Source: Flavobacterium psychrotrophum (lineage in GTDB: Bacteria; Bacteroidota; Bacteroidia; Flavobacteriales; Flavobacteriaceae). Taken from it: a stretch of DNA of 64,000 nucleotides. The notes beneath the pieces are model-generated. The model saw nothing but the letters and a program-made list of their open reading frames with translations. It made no database searches and had not been told where the DNA came from. Below, piece after piece: positions 33,989 through 40,931 of the stretch (positions within the stretch are counted from its first letter, which is position 1; the number at the start of each line of letters is the position of its first letter). The stretch lies in NCBI RefSeq assembly GCF_003403075.1, contig NZ_CP031557.1, forward strand, positions 4,464,001 through 4,528,000, read 5' to 3'. Position numbers and translations under genes: made by a program.

Positions 33989-34607
33989 TGTAACGGAGTT
34001 TGTAGTTATCAAACAGTTTTTTGGTTGTAAAATAAATATTAAGGGCAATGACCGAAACCACCACATAATAAAGTATTATGTAGTTTATATTATTCAGTTT
34101 ATTAAGCCAACGTATCATAAACAAACTTGGGTACAGCAGCAATCCTGGTATAAACCCAAGCCCATGCGTAAAAGAGTAGTCTTTTCGTTTACGTACCAGG
34201 TTATATAGCGGACGGTAGCAACTAATTACAGTGCATGTGCTAAACACAAAGAACATTAGTGTAACCAGATCATCTTTATCAAGATATTGGCTGGCAAGTT
34301 TACCGCCGGCAAGCATTACTAATGTAATGAGCAGCATATGCAGGGTAAAAATATTTTGTACAAAAGTCCTGAGACTGCGGCGTGATGCCACCCGCATGGC
34401 GGCGAAGTTCATTTTACGAATCGCTTTTTTGTTGTTGAGTATATAACCTTTAAGACGGTGCTCAAAATCGCCGTTGCCCTCTTCCTGTTCCAGTGCGGTT
34501 GCTATATGGTCGGTCAGCTCCATACGGATGTCGGCATAGTTAATACCGGCTTTTGCTAGTGCCGCATCTATTTGTGCTACCTGACCGGTTGTAATTTTAT
34601 GCTGCAT
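33981..34607 (-). CDS. Tandem membrane paralogue B (ELxDHxA family, short type)
   Basis: A 208-residue membrane protein. The start at 34607 (MQHKITTGQVAQIDAAL) aligns with paralogue A; an in-frame ATG at 34661 would extend it into A. The signature is GINYADIRMELTDHIATALE. Four hydrophobic segments follow (LLITLVMLAGGKLAS; LMFFVFSTCTVISCY; IPGLLLYPSLFMIRW; IILYYVVVSVIALNIYF) and the tail is KKLFDNYKLRYNG. It overlaps A by 11 bases and C by 8 bases. Confidence 0.83.
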   Translation of the reverse strand: MQHKITTGQVAQIDAALAKAGINYADIRMELTDHIATALEQEEGNGDFEHRLKGYILNNKKAIRKMNFAAMRVASRRSLRTFVQNIFTLHMLLITLVMLAGGKLASQYLDKDDLVTLMFFVFSTCTVISCYRPLYNLVRKRKDYSFTHGLGFIPGLLLYPSLFMIRWLNKLNNINYIILYYVVVSVIALNIYFTTKKLFDNYKLRYNG

Positions 34608-35214
34608 GGTATCGGGCTTTATATTGTTCAAACAGTTTTTTGGTCGTGTTGTATTTAGCATCGGCCACAGCCGTAAGCAGGGCGTAACTTAAAATTATAA
34701 GGTGAGACAAAGCCTGAGTGTCCCAAAATCGTAGCAGCCATACACTTATAAACGTTATTGCTGCTGTAACAACATAGTAATATTTGCCCACAGAAAACAC
34801 TGGTTTCTTAGGCCCCAACGTAAACATAGGGTTGTAGGCATCGAATAACAAAGGAACCGAAAACACAAAGAACATAACCATAGGCGCCGGGCTGCCGGGC
34901 AAAAACCAGTTTATGGCTTCGCCTGCCGCAAGGCTTAATGCCGCTACAAGGGCAAACCTTTTGCTGCCTATGTTTTTAATGAATACCGAAAAGGTTTTTT
35001 TCATGGCAATGGCTGCAAACCTGCGGTTTAATGCTTTGAGATTTTTGTGGTTGTGCTGCATATAGGTGGCAAGGCAGGGCTCAAAACCACCATCCTGCTG
35101 TTCCAGCGCTGCGGCTATATGGTCGGTCAGTTCTACCCTGATGTCCAAATACTTTATGCCGGCCTTTAGCAAAGCCGCATCTATCTGTATTATATTGTTG
35201 TTGGTAAGCTTCAT
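34597..35214 (-). CDS. Tandem membrane paralogue A (ELxDHxA family, short type)
   Basis: First of eight tandem paralogues after the PadR gene, 205 residues. The N-terminal two-helix cytoplasmic region carries GIKYLDIRVELTDHIAAALE (about residues 19-38). Four membrane helices follow (VAALSLAAGEAINWFL; VMFFVFSVPLLFDAY; YVVTAAITFISVWLL; LIILSYALLTAVADA) and the basic tail is KKLFEQYKARY. All eight members keep E-[LM]-x-D-H-[ILMV]-A. The N-terminal part resembles HAAS/DUF1700-type helical domains that, in my recollection, accompany PadR-type regulators; that link is an inference. Function unknown. It lies 4 bases after the PadR stop. Confidence 0.83.
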   Translation of the reverse strand: MKLTNNNIIQIDAALLKAGIKYLDIRVELTDHIAAALEQQDGGFEPCLATYMQHNHKNLKALNRRFAAIAMKKTFSVFIKNIGSKRFALVAALSLAAGEAINWFLPGSPAPMVMFFVFSVPLLFDAYNPMFTLGPKKPVFSVGKYYYVVTAAITFISVWLLRFWDTQALSHLIILSYALLTAVADAKYNTTKKLFEQYKARYHAA

Positions 35215-35218
35215 GGTC

Positions 35219-35566
35219 TTAAAACTGAAGGTCAGGATTTGGTGCAGGGTTTACAAGGCTCTGCATATTGCGTATAAAGTCTTCCAGCTCTGCCAGGCGG
35301 TTTACGGTTTCTTTACTGCCGCTTTCGGTAAGCTTGTAGTATTTGCGCAGGCGGTTGTCTACACGCTCTACCTCTACATCCAGCAGGCCATCGGCTTCCA
35401 GCTTGTGCAGGGCAGGGTACAGGGCGCCTTCGGTTATGGCAAGTTCGCCCTTAGTAAGCAACTTTACCTTTTGGGTAATCTCATACCCATACATGCGGCC
35501 ATTCTCTTCGAGTAGCTTCATGATAATGGTGGTTAGGCTGCCTTTATATAATTGTGAGTTTTTCAT
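35219..35566 (-). CDS. PadR-family transcriptional regulator
   Basis: Winged-helix repressor of 115 residues. The start at 35566 (MKNSQLYKGSLTTIIMKLLE) is the usual PadR N-terminus; a codon at 35587 is possible but overlaps the predicted -7 element. The winged HTH runs through NGRMYGYEITQKVK, GELAITEGALYPALHKLEAD and LLDVEVERVDNRLRKYYKLT. A short C-terminal dimerisation helix follows (RLAELEDFIRNMQSLV). It is the first gene of the 11-gene operon, and a perfect inverted repeat covers its promoter, so autoregulation of the whole array is likely. Confidence 0.92.
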   Translation of the reverse strand: MKNSQLYKGSLTTIIMKLLEENGRMYGYEITQKVKLLTKGELAITEGALYPALHKLEADGLLDVEVERVDNRLRKYYKLTESGSKETVNRLAELEDFIRNMQSLVNPAPNPDLQF

Positions 35567-35584
35567 TGGTCGAAATTTCTGTTC

Positions 35585-35592
35585 CAAATATA
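35585..35592 (-). promoter_or_regulatory. -7 element of the PadR operon
   Basis: The minus strand reads TATATTTG, matching TAnnTTTG, 18 bases before the ATG at 35566. It overlaps the operator palindrome at 35591-35613. Confidence 0.55.
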
Positions 35593-35613
35593 TACATAAT
35601 ATTCTTATGTATA
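35591..35613. promoter_or_regulatory. Candidate PadR operator (perfect 9-bp inverted repeat)
   Basis: TATACATAA-TATTC-TTATGTATA is a perfect inverted repeat with a 5-base spacer. It abuts the -7 element of the PadR gene and resembles the AT-rich dyads bound by PadR proteins. It also lies about 60 bases upstream of the divergent reductase promoter. Confidence 0.7.
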
Positions 35614-35670
35614 ACTTTCTTAGGTATTATTTTAATTTGATGATTTCTTTATATCCTTTTAGGGAATCCG

Positions 35671-35678
35671 TATTTTTG
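35671..35678 (+). promoter_or_regulatory. -7 element of the reductase gene
   Basis: TATTTTTG matches TAnnTTTG, 17 bases before the ATG at 35696. Confidence 0.5.
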
Positions 35679-35695
35679 CAGGAAATTTGATATAG

Positions 35696-36748
35696 ATGTC
35701 TACGTTTTATCCACTTATAATAAAAGAAATAAAAAGAGAAACGCCTCACGCCGTATCTATAAGCTTTGCCGTGCCGGATAGCCTTAGCGAAGCCTATAAC
35801 TTTACCGCAGGCCAGTACCTTAACATAAAAACCCACCACGAGGGCAAAGAGGTGCGCAAGGCTTACTCTATATGTTCTGCACCGGGTAGCGGCGAACTTC
35901 GCGTTGCCATAAAGGCCGTAAAGAATGGTGGTTTCTCGGCTTTTGCCAATGAAAAGCTTGCACAGGGCGACACCATGGAAGTAGGCGTGCCCGAAGGTAA
36001 CTTTACCTTTGAGCCGAAGCCGGACAGGCAGCGCAACTATGCCGCGTTTGCAGCAGGCAGCGGTATTACACCGGTTATGGCTATTATACATTCGGTGTTA
36101 ATTAATGAGCCTGAGAGTACGTTTGTACTGGTATATGGCAACAAAACACCTGAGGATACCATTTTCCACAACCTGCTGGTTGAGCTTCAGGAAAAATACC
36201 TGGGCCGCTTTTTTGTACAGTTTGTATACAGCAAAACGCACGATGAGGGCGCCATCTTTGGCCGTATAGACCGTGCTGCAGTAAATTTTGTAATAAAGAA
36301 TAAGCATAAAGAAAAGGAGTTTTCTAAATTCTACCTGTGCGGGCCCGAAGAAATGATACTTTTAGTAAACGAGGTACTGAAAGAAAACAACGTACCGGAA
36401 AAGAGCATTAAGTTTGAGTTGTTCTCTACCCCAATTGCAGAGAAAACCATATCTGCCAGTCTTGAAGGGCAAACTACGGTTACCGTAATGGTTGATGATG
36501 AGGAGACTACTTTTGTAATGCCTAAAGAAATTACCATATTAGATGCCGCCCTTAAGCAGGGTGTAGATGCACCTTACTCCTGCCAGGGAGGTATTTGCAG
36601 CAGCTGCATGGCGCGCATTACAAAGGGTACGGCAGAGATGAAAAAGAACGCCATACTTACCGATGGCGAAATTGCCGAAGGCCTTATACTTACCTGCCAG
36701 GCACACCCTACATCTGCTGAGCTATATGTAGATTTTGACGATGTATAA
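35696..36748 (+). CDS. Flavodoxin/ferredoxin--NADP reductase-type protein with C-terminal 2Fe-2S domain (PaaE/Hmp-reductase-like)
   Basis: Soluble electron-transfer reductase, 350 residues. The FAD-binding domain comes first (YNFTAGQYLNIKTHHEG, VRKAYSICSAPGSGELRVAI; the RxYS-type FAD motif). The NAD(P) domain follows (AAFAAGSGITPVMAIIHSVL, FYLCGPEEMI). The last 90 residues form a plant-type ferredoxin domain with CQGGICSSC (C-x4-C-x2-C) and a distal Cys in LTCQAHP, ligating a [2Fe-2S] cluster. The layout matches PaaE-type reductases; no paa oxygenase genes are nearby, so its partner is unknown. Confidence 0.92.
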   Translation: MSTFYPLIIKEIKRETPHAVSISFAVPDSLSEAYNFTAGQYLNIKTHHEGKEVRKAYSICSAPGSGELRVAIKAVKNGGFSAFANEKLAQGDTMEVGVPEGNFTFEPKPDRQRNYAAFAAGSGITPVMAIIHSVLINEPESTFVLVYGNKTPEDTIFHNLLVELQEKYLGRFFVQFVYSKTHDEGAIFGRIDRAAVNFVIKNKHKEKEFSKFYLCGPEEMILLVNEVLKENNVPEKSIKFELFSTPIAEKTISASLEGQTTVTVMVDDEETTFVMPKEITILDAALKQGVDAPYSCQGGICSSCMARITKGTAEMKKNAILTDGEIAEGLILTCQAHPTSAELYVDFDDV

Positions 36749-36775
36749 TCTTTTGATTTAAAGATTGAAATATTT

Positions 36776-36802
36776 AAAGATGCTTTCGGGCATCTTTTTT
36801 TT
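36776..36802 (+). terminator. Terminator after the reductase gene
   Basis: AAAGATGC / GCATCTTT (8 bp, 6-base loop) continues into a run of Ts, 27 bases after the stop. Confidence 0.8.
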
Positions 36803-36815
36803 GTGATGATTTTAA

Positions 36816-36945
36816 TGGAACCTGCCTTTGCCGGAAGGCGGGCGCGGATAATGCGGAAGGTGCGCAATTGCAGATATACAGGGTTTTTTAGCGGCATGGT
36901 TTGTCATCCTGAACGGAGGAGTGGAGTCAAGATATTTCTTTGCGA
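36816..36945. repeat. Dispersed-repeat fragments in spacer
   Basis: It holds CCTGCCTTTGCCGGAAGGCGGG, related to the palindrome at 12881-12898, and TCATCCTGAACGGAGGAGTG, which resembles a widespread Bacteroidota intergenic repeat. No gene is apparent here. Confidence 0.45.
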
Positions 36946-37017
36946 TACAGTAAAAACATATACCCACTTTTATTGCCATGCTAATCTTTTACTATATTGC
37001 AGCCATAAACCCCGTCT

Positions 37018-37272
37018 ATGAAAACCAATAAATTGTCTGATTTAACCTTAGAGGAACTTAACAAACAAAAAAGCACCTTAAAAGGTGTAATTATTGGTTT
37101 TTCAATACTGTTTCTTTTCGCATTTATTGTACTGTTCTACCTTATATATAAGAATGGGAACTATGTATTGCTTGCCTGCCTTCCGCCGGGAATTTTTGCA
37201 ATGCTTCCAGCTGTTATGAGGTTAAGCCAGTTAAATACCGAAATTAAATCAAGAAAGTCTGACCTCGCTTAA
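37018..37272 (+). CDS. Small two-helix membrane protein
   Basis: An 84-residue protein. The cytoplasmic N-terminus DLTLEELNKQKSTLKG precedes two hydrophobic helices (IIGFSILFLFAFIVLFYLIY and YVLLACLPPGIFAMLPAVM), and the tail is polar. The NDLT-EEL-type start is common in small flavobacterial membrane proteins. It lies 6 bases before the Crp-like regulator and is probably cotranscribed with it. Function unknown. Confidence 0.7.
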   Translation: MKTNKLSDLTLEELNKQKSTLKGVIIGFSILFLFAFIVLFYLIYKNGNYVLLACLPPGIFAMLPAVMRLSQLNTEIKSRKSDLA

Positions 37273-37278
37273 GGTATA

Positions 37279-37845
37279 ATGCCCGAAACAATACTGCGCC
37301 AACATATAGAAAAAATCATCCCGCTTACAGACGATGAATTTTCGTTGGTACTTTCACATTTTACTTTTGAAAAGCACAACAAGCGCGATTTCCTGATCCG
37401 TAAAGGCCAGGCTGCAAAGTATGTTTATTTTGTTGTTTCGGGATTGTTACAGCTTGTTTCTGATGATGATAAAGGCAAACAGCATATTGTAGCCTTTGCT
37501 ATGGAAGACTGGTGGGAGAGCGATTATTTTGCATTTTTTTCCGGTAATAAAGCTACCATGTCGTTACAATGTCTTGAAGACACCGTAGTTTTTTGCATTA
37601 CCCTGAGTAATTATAATGCCTTATGTGCAGCCCTGCCTAAAATAGAACACTTTCTTTTAGTAAAATCAAATAATGGGCATATTGCCGCCCAGCAGCGCAT
37701 ATTATCTTTTCTTACGTCAACGGCTAAGCAGCGTTATGACCAGTTGCTAAAACGCTATCCGTCATTGTTTCAGCGCGTCCCTAAAAAACTCATTGCCTCA
37801 TATCTGGGTGTTTCGCGCGAAACACTAAGCAGGCTTATTTCATAA
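37279..37845 (+). CDS. Crp/Fnr-family transcriptional regulator
   Basis: A 188-residue regulator. The N-terminal cyclic-nucleotide-binding-like beta-roll runs from about 25 to 115 (FLIRKGQAAKYVYFVVSGLL). It lacks the usual PRGExxGE cAMP-binding signature, so the ligand may differ. The C-terminal helix-turn-helix ends in KLIASYLGVSRETLSRLIS. It has no Cys cluster for an Fe-S site at the N-terminus. It follows the small membrane protein after 6 bases and precedes RidA. Confidence 0.87.
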   Translation: MPETILRQHIEKIIPLTDDEFSLVLSHFTFEKHNKRDFLIRKGQAAKYVYFVVSGLLQLVSDDDKGKQHIVAFAMEDWWESDYFAFFSGNKATMSLQCLEDTVVFCITLSNYNALCAALPKIEHFLLVKSNNGHIAAQQRILSFLTSTAKQRYDQLLKRYPSLFQRVPKKLIASYLGVSRETLSRLIS

Positions 37846-37935
37846 ATATATTCCGGTTTTGTAATTGTGATGTTTGTCACGCACAATGGCTGCCATTCTC
37901 AGGAGCTTTGTATTATAATAGTAAACAACAGAGCA

Positions 37936-38325
37936 ATGCAAAAAAGAGAGTTTAGCCCATGGGCATGGCAGGATGGCCGCAGTTATGTGCAGGCTGTAGA
38001 AGTAAAAAATGTTGAGGGTACTTTATACTGTTCAGGGCAGGCCGCCGTACATGCCGATGGCACATCGAGCACCGCAGGCATGAAAGAACAGCTACAACTG
38101 GCAATTTCTAACCTTGAGCAAGTTATTACGGGTGCAGGTTATGAGTGTAAAAATATAGTACGCTTAAACGTGTATACAACCGCTATTGGCCAACTTTGGC
38201 CTGAGTTTTCTATACTCCAGGACTGGGTGGCGCAGCATGGCATTAAACAGGCTACAACGTTGTTTGAAGTAAAAAGCCTTTTTGAAACCCTTGCTGTAGA
38301 ACTTGAGGCTACGGTTGTAAAATAA
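37936..38325 (+). CDS. RidA-family protein (reactive imine/enamine deaminase-like)
   Basis: A 129-residue cytoplasmic protein of the YjgF/RidA family, which hydrolyses reactive enamines/imines or binds small ligands. The start at 37936 (MQKREFSPWAWQDG) fits the family; the longer frame from 37867 adds unrelated residues. Motifs are VEGTLYCSGQAAVHADG near the N-terminus and YECKNIVRLNVYTT, with a helix EFSILQDWVAQHG. The usual catalytic C-R-V triad is not obvious (R at 76, VEL near the end), so enzymatic activity is uncertain. Confidence 0.82.
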   Translation: MQKREFSPWAWQDGRSYVQAVEVKNVEGTLYCSGQAAVHADGTSSTAGMKEQLQLAISNLEQVITGAGYECKNIVRLNVYTTAIGQLWPEFSILQDWVAQHGIKQATTLFEVKSLFETLAVELEATVVK

Positions 38326-38345
38326 CGAGAGTTCAAGTTAAGGTA

Positions 38346-38376
38346 AACCTACAAGGTTAAAAAAACCTTGCAGGTT
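38346..38376. repeat. Hairpin repeat after RidA
   Basis: AACCTACAAGGTT / AACCTTGCAGGTT form a 12-of-13-bp stem with a 5-base A loop, just past the RidA stop. It may serve as terminator and belongs to the same repeat family as the element at 38403-38682. Confidence 0.6.
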
Positions 38377-38402
38377 AGCACAGATTGGATTATTTCGGGT
38401 TC

Positions 38403-38682
38403 CTACAAGGTCTTCAAGACACAGATGTTCGGAAGGCTAATTTTGCCAGTTAGAGAGCCCCGGAGGGGCGATATATTTATAGTAATTGTAACGCCAGAGT
38501 GAACAGAGCTCCGGAGGAGCGGCATTTTTTTGAAATTATGTGCCGTTCCTCCGGAAATCCTGACCATGCCCTACAATCATTTTCTATAGACATGCCGCTT
38601 CTCCGAAGCTAAATAGGGTTATTTGGATAGTCAACCAACTCTTTAAGCTCTTCCGAACACTTGTGTCTTCAAGACCTTGTAG
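38403..38682. repeat. 280-bp element with 33-bp imperfect terminal inverted repeats
   Basis: The left end (38403-38435) and right end (38650-38682) match as reverse complements at 30 of 33 bases (CTACAAGGTCTT..AAGACACA..TGTTCGGAAG). The interior is non-coding and holds several GC-rich units such as GCCCCGGAGGGGC and CTCCGGAGGAGCGGCA. It looks like a MITE-type element. The spacer 38326-38766 contains nothing else. Confidence 0.7.
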
Positions 38683-38766
38683 TTATACATTTAGAGTTTA
38701 AATATCTTATGATTCGTTTAAATCGAACTCATGTTAAAATAGTATAATGGCAAGTGCCGGCGCTAA

Positions 38767-39798
38767 TTACTCAGGCCGGCACTCTTTTATAGGGGCAGTG
38801 GATGGTTCTTGTTTTTTGCGGTATAGCGTTCCGGTTTTAATTACCGTTTTGTCTAGCTTACCTTCTTTGCAAAGCTGTTCTAAAATTTCTTTTACTTCTG
38901 TAGTAGCTTCATCACACAGTACAGCATATTCTTTTGCGGTAAGCGTAGGGTAAATACTAAACAGCGCTAAAGGGTCGGTACTATTAATTACAGGCTTTTT
39001 CTTTGCTTCAGGATGCAATGCAAGCAATGCTTTTTCGTAGAAATCATAGGGTTTAGAACCGTATACCGTTAGCTGGTTAGCTGTACCATCAGAAAAGAAC
39101 AGCGTAGGGAATCCCCTTACGCCCAGCTTGCGGGCATATTCCAGGTCTTCGGCAAAAAGCTGTTTTGCATCTCCGTCAAAATCGGCTTTTAGTTTTATAA
39201 CATCAAGACCTGCCAGTTTTGCGGCTTCGGCAATATTGTCCCATTTGGTAATATTCTTCTTTTCGAGATATAGTTTTTCCCTTAAAATGCGCATAAATTT
39301 TACCGCTGTATCTTTATCCTGCAATTGCGCCGCCTTCATGGCAATACAGGATGGATACGAAGAATCCAGCGGATCTTCCAGCCATACATCGCCGTCAATG
39401 GGCATTTCATAGTGCAGGCTGGCTTCATCCCAATGATGCGCCACATCGGCCGGTTTGCTAATCCCACCGCTGTTATAGCTCCAGTCGGGCAGGAGGCCTC
39501 CCATACGGTAATCTATTTCAAAATAATCGCCATATTCAAGCTTCAGTTTCCTGAGTTGCGGCTCTATGCCCCAGCATGATGAACAGATAGGGTCTGTATA
39601 ATAAACTATTTTTACAGGCTTGGTAGCAGGTGTTATGGTGTCTTGTAACGCAGATGAGGTATTTGCAGGCATTTCGCATGTTCCGCTCACCGGGTCGCAC
39701 AGTAAGGGGTTTGTTTTTTGTGCGCTCATATTCTTATTTATTTGCGGATGGCATCCGTAGCAGCCAATTAAAATTAGCAATAAAGCTACTACCCTCAT
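38767..39798 (-). CDS. DsbA-family thiol oxidoreductase lipoprotein (FrnE/SpxH-like)
   Basis: Predicted lipoprotein of 343 residues; the start at 39798 gives MRVVALLLILIGCYGC, lipid-modified near Cys13-16. A linker carries an extra Cys pair (Cys34, Cys41). The thioredoxin-like DsbA domain starts with IVYYTDPICSSCWGIEPQ (active-site C72-S-S-C75), followed by the helical insert and the cis-Pro segment VRGFPTLFFSDG. The C-terminal 100 residues are helical and form a small extra domain. The CSSC/W pattern is that of the FrnE/SpxH branch. It is divergent from an HxlR regulator. A hairpin at 38753-38783 overlaps its stop and may be its terminator. Confidence 0.85.
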   Translation of the reverse strand: MRVVALLLILIGCYGCHPQINKNMSAQKTNPLLCDPVSGTCEMPANTSSALQDTITPATKPVKIVYYTDPICSSCWGIEPQLRKLKLEYGDYFEIDYRMGGLLPDWSYNSGGISKPADVAHHWDEASLHYEMPIDGDVWLEDPLDSSYPSCIAMKAAQLQDKDTAVKFMRILREKLYLEKKNITKWDNIAEAAKLAGLDVIKLKADFDGDAKQLFAEDLEYARKLGVRGFPTLFFSDGTANQLTVYGSKPYDFYEKALLALHPEAKKKPVINSTDPLALFSIYPTLTAKEYAVLCDEATTEVKEILEQLCKEGKLDKTVIKTGTLYRKKQEPSTAPIKECRPE

Positions 39799-39809
39799 TG
39801 TTTTAAATT

Positions 39810-39837
39810 TTGTGTTATGAATTAATTCATATTTTTG
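39810..39837 (+). promoter_or_regulatory. Promoter of the HxlR gene (TTG-N17-TATTTTTG)
   Basis: TTG at 39810-39812 and TATTTTTG at 39830-39837 are 17 bases apart. The palindrome at 39816-39831 lies inside this spacer and overlaps the -7 element. Confidence 0.6.
39816..39831. promoter_or_regulatory. Candidate HxlR operator (16-bp perfect palindrome)
   Basis: TATGAATTAATTCATA is a perfect palindrome inside the promoter of the HxlR gene and 18 bases from the DsbA-like start, well placed to control both divergent genes. Confidence 0.5.
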
Positions 39838-39891
39838 ATGCAAAGTTGCACGGTAAACAAACACCAGTCAATTAGTCAAAAAAATCAGACT

Positions 39892-40203
39892 ATGAAAAAA
39901 GATGGAGAAGTGGAAAATGAATGCCCGGCAGAAGGGTTATTGAAACAACTTTCGGGGAAATGGAAACCACAGATATTTCTTTTGGCTGTAAAAGGTGCGG
40001 TGCGGTTTAACGGCCTGCTGCGGGACATAAAAGGGTCTAACAAACAATCGATAGCTACTGCACTGCGGGAAATGGAAGACTACGGACTTTTAACCAAAAC
40101 CGTAGTAGCCCAAAAGCCGCTGCACATAGAATATACGCTATCTGAAAAAGGGCTTAGCCTTGTGCCGGTATTCAGGCAACTGGAATTTTTTTCTGAAGGA
40201 TAA
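39892..40203 (+). CDS. HxlR-family transcriptional regulator
   Basis: Winged-helix regulator of 103 residues. The start at 39892 (MKKDGEVENECPAEGLL) places one cysteine (Cys11) before the first helix, as in thiol-sensing HxlR members; the longer frame from 39835 starts before the promoter. The core is LSGKWKPQIFLLAVKGAVRF, FNGLLRDIKGSNKQ, IATALREMEDYGLL and YTLSEKG. Divergence from a thiol oxidoreductase suggests redox control, inferred from context. Confidence 0.87.
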   Translation: MKKDGEVENECPAEGLLKQLSGKWKPQIFLLAVKGAVRFNGLLRDIKGSNKQSIATALREMEDYGLLTKTVVAQKPLHIEYTLSEKGLSLVPVFRQLEFFSEG

Positions 40204-40222
40204 TATTACATCAATACACATC

Positions 40223-40843
40223 ATGCAAAAACAAATACTACTGCTACTACTTTCTGTAATCATTATTAGCTGTAAAGGTTCTGATTCCGGTTATAGCGAT
40301 GCAACAGCACCCGATACCTTTACCGCAACTTTTGAAACGACCAAGGGTAATTTTGAGGTTGAAATAAAAAAGGCATGGTCGCCTAAAGCTGCTGACCGTT
40401 TTTATAACCTTATAGAAAGTGGTTTTTATAACAATACCCTTTTTTACAGGGTAGTTCCGGGATTTGTAGCCCAGTGCGGTAGCTTAGATGCTTTTGTAAT
40501 GAAAGAATGGGAAGCCGTTAAAGTGCCCGATGAGCCTGTGCTGCATGGTAATAAGCGCGGCACAGTAACCTTTGCCCGGTCTGGTAAAGAGTCGCGCGGG
40601 CTTGATATGTTTATAAACCTGTATGACAATACACCTCTGGATACCATTAACTACGAAGGTGTAAAAGGCTATCCTGCTTTTGGTACTGTAACTAAAGGTA
40701 TGGATGTGGTAGACAAACTGTACTCCGGCTACGGAGAGGCTACTATGGAAAACCAGGCATACTACTCCAGCCAGCACCGTATGCAGGGGGCTTTTCCGCA
40801 ACTTGATAAAATTAAAAAGGCATATATAACCTCAGGAAAATAA
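40223..40843 (+). CDS. Cyclophilin-type peptidyl-prolyl isomerase lipoprotein
   Basis: Exported peptidyl-prolyl cis-trans isomerase, 206 residues. The ATG at 40223 gives a lipoprotein signal QILLLLLSVIIISCKGSD. The cyclophilin fold follows: FETTKGNFEVEIKKAWSPKA, LFYRVVPGFVAQCG (catalytic Phe/Gln block) and RGTVTFARSGKES. LDMFINLYDN and YPAFGTVTKGMDVVDKL complete it. The start is 19 bases after the HxlR stop, so it is probably cotranscribed with it. Confidence 0.88.
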   Translation: MQKQILLLLLSVIIISCKGSDSGYSDATAPDTFTATFETTKGNFEVEIKKAWSPKAADRFYNLIESGFYNNTLFYRVVPGFVAQCGSLDAFVMKEWEAVKVPDEPVLHGNKRGTVTFARSGKESRGLDMFINLYDNTPLDTINYEGVKGYPAFGTVTKGMDVVDKLYSGYGEATMENQAYYSSQHRMQGAFPQLDKIKKAYITSGK

Positions 40844-40931
40844 GCCTTTAAGTACCATATGCATTGTTAATGCCATGTGGTAATCAATTTTAAATTTTAT
40901 ACATTTACGCCTCTACAATTAAATATACAAA

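Noticed and set aside
38753..38783. Hairpin AGTGCCGGC / GCCGGCACT as a clear terminator
   Set aside because: It overlaps the stop of the DsbA-like gene and has no proper T-run on that strand, so it was noted only within that gene entry.
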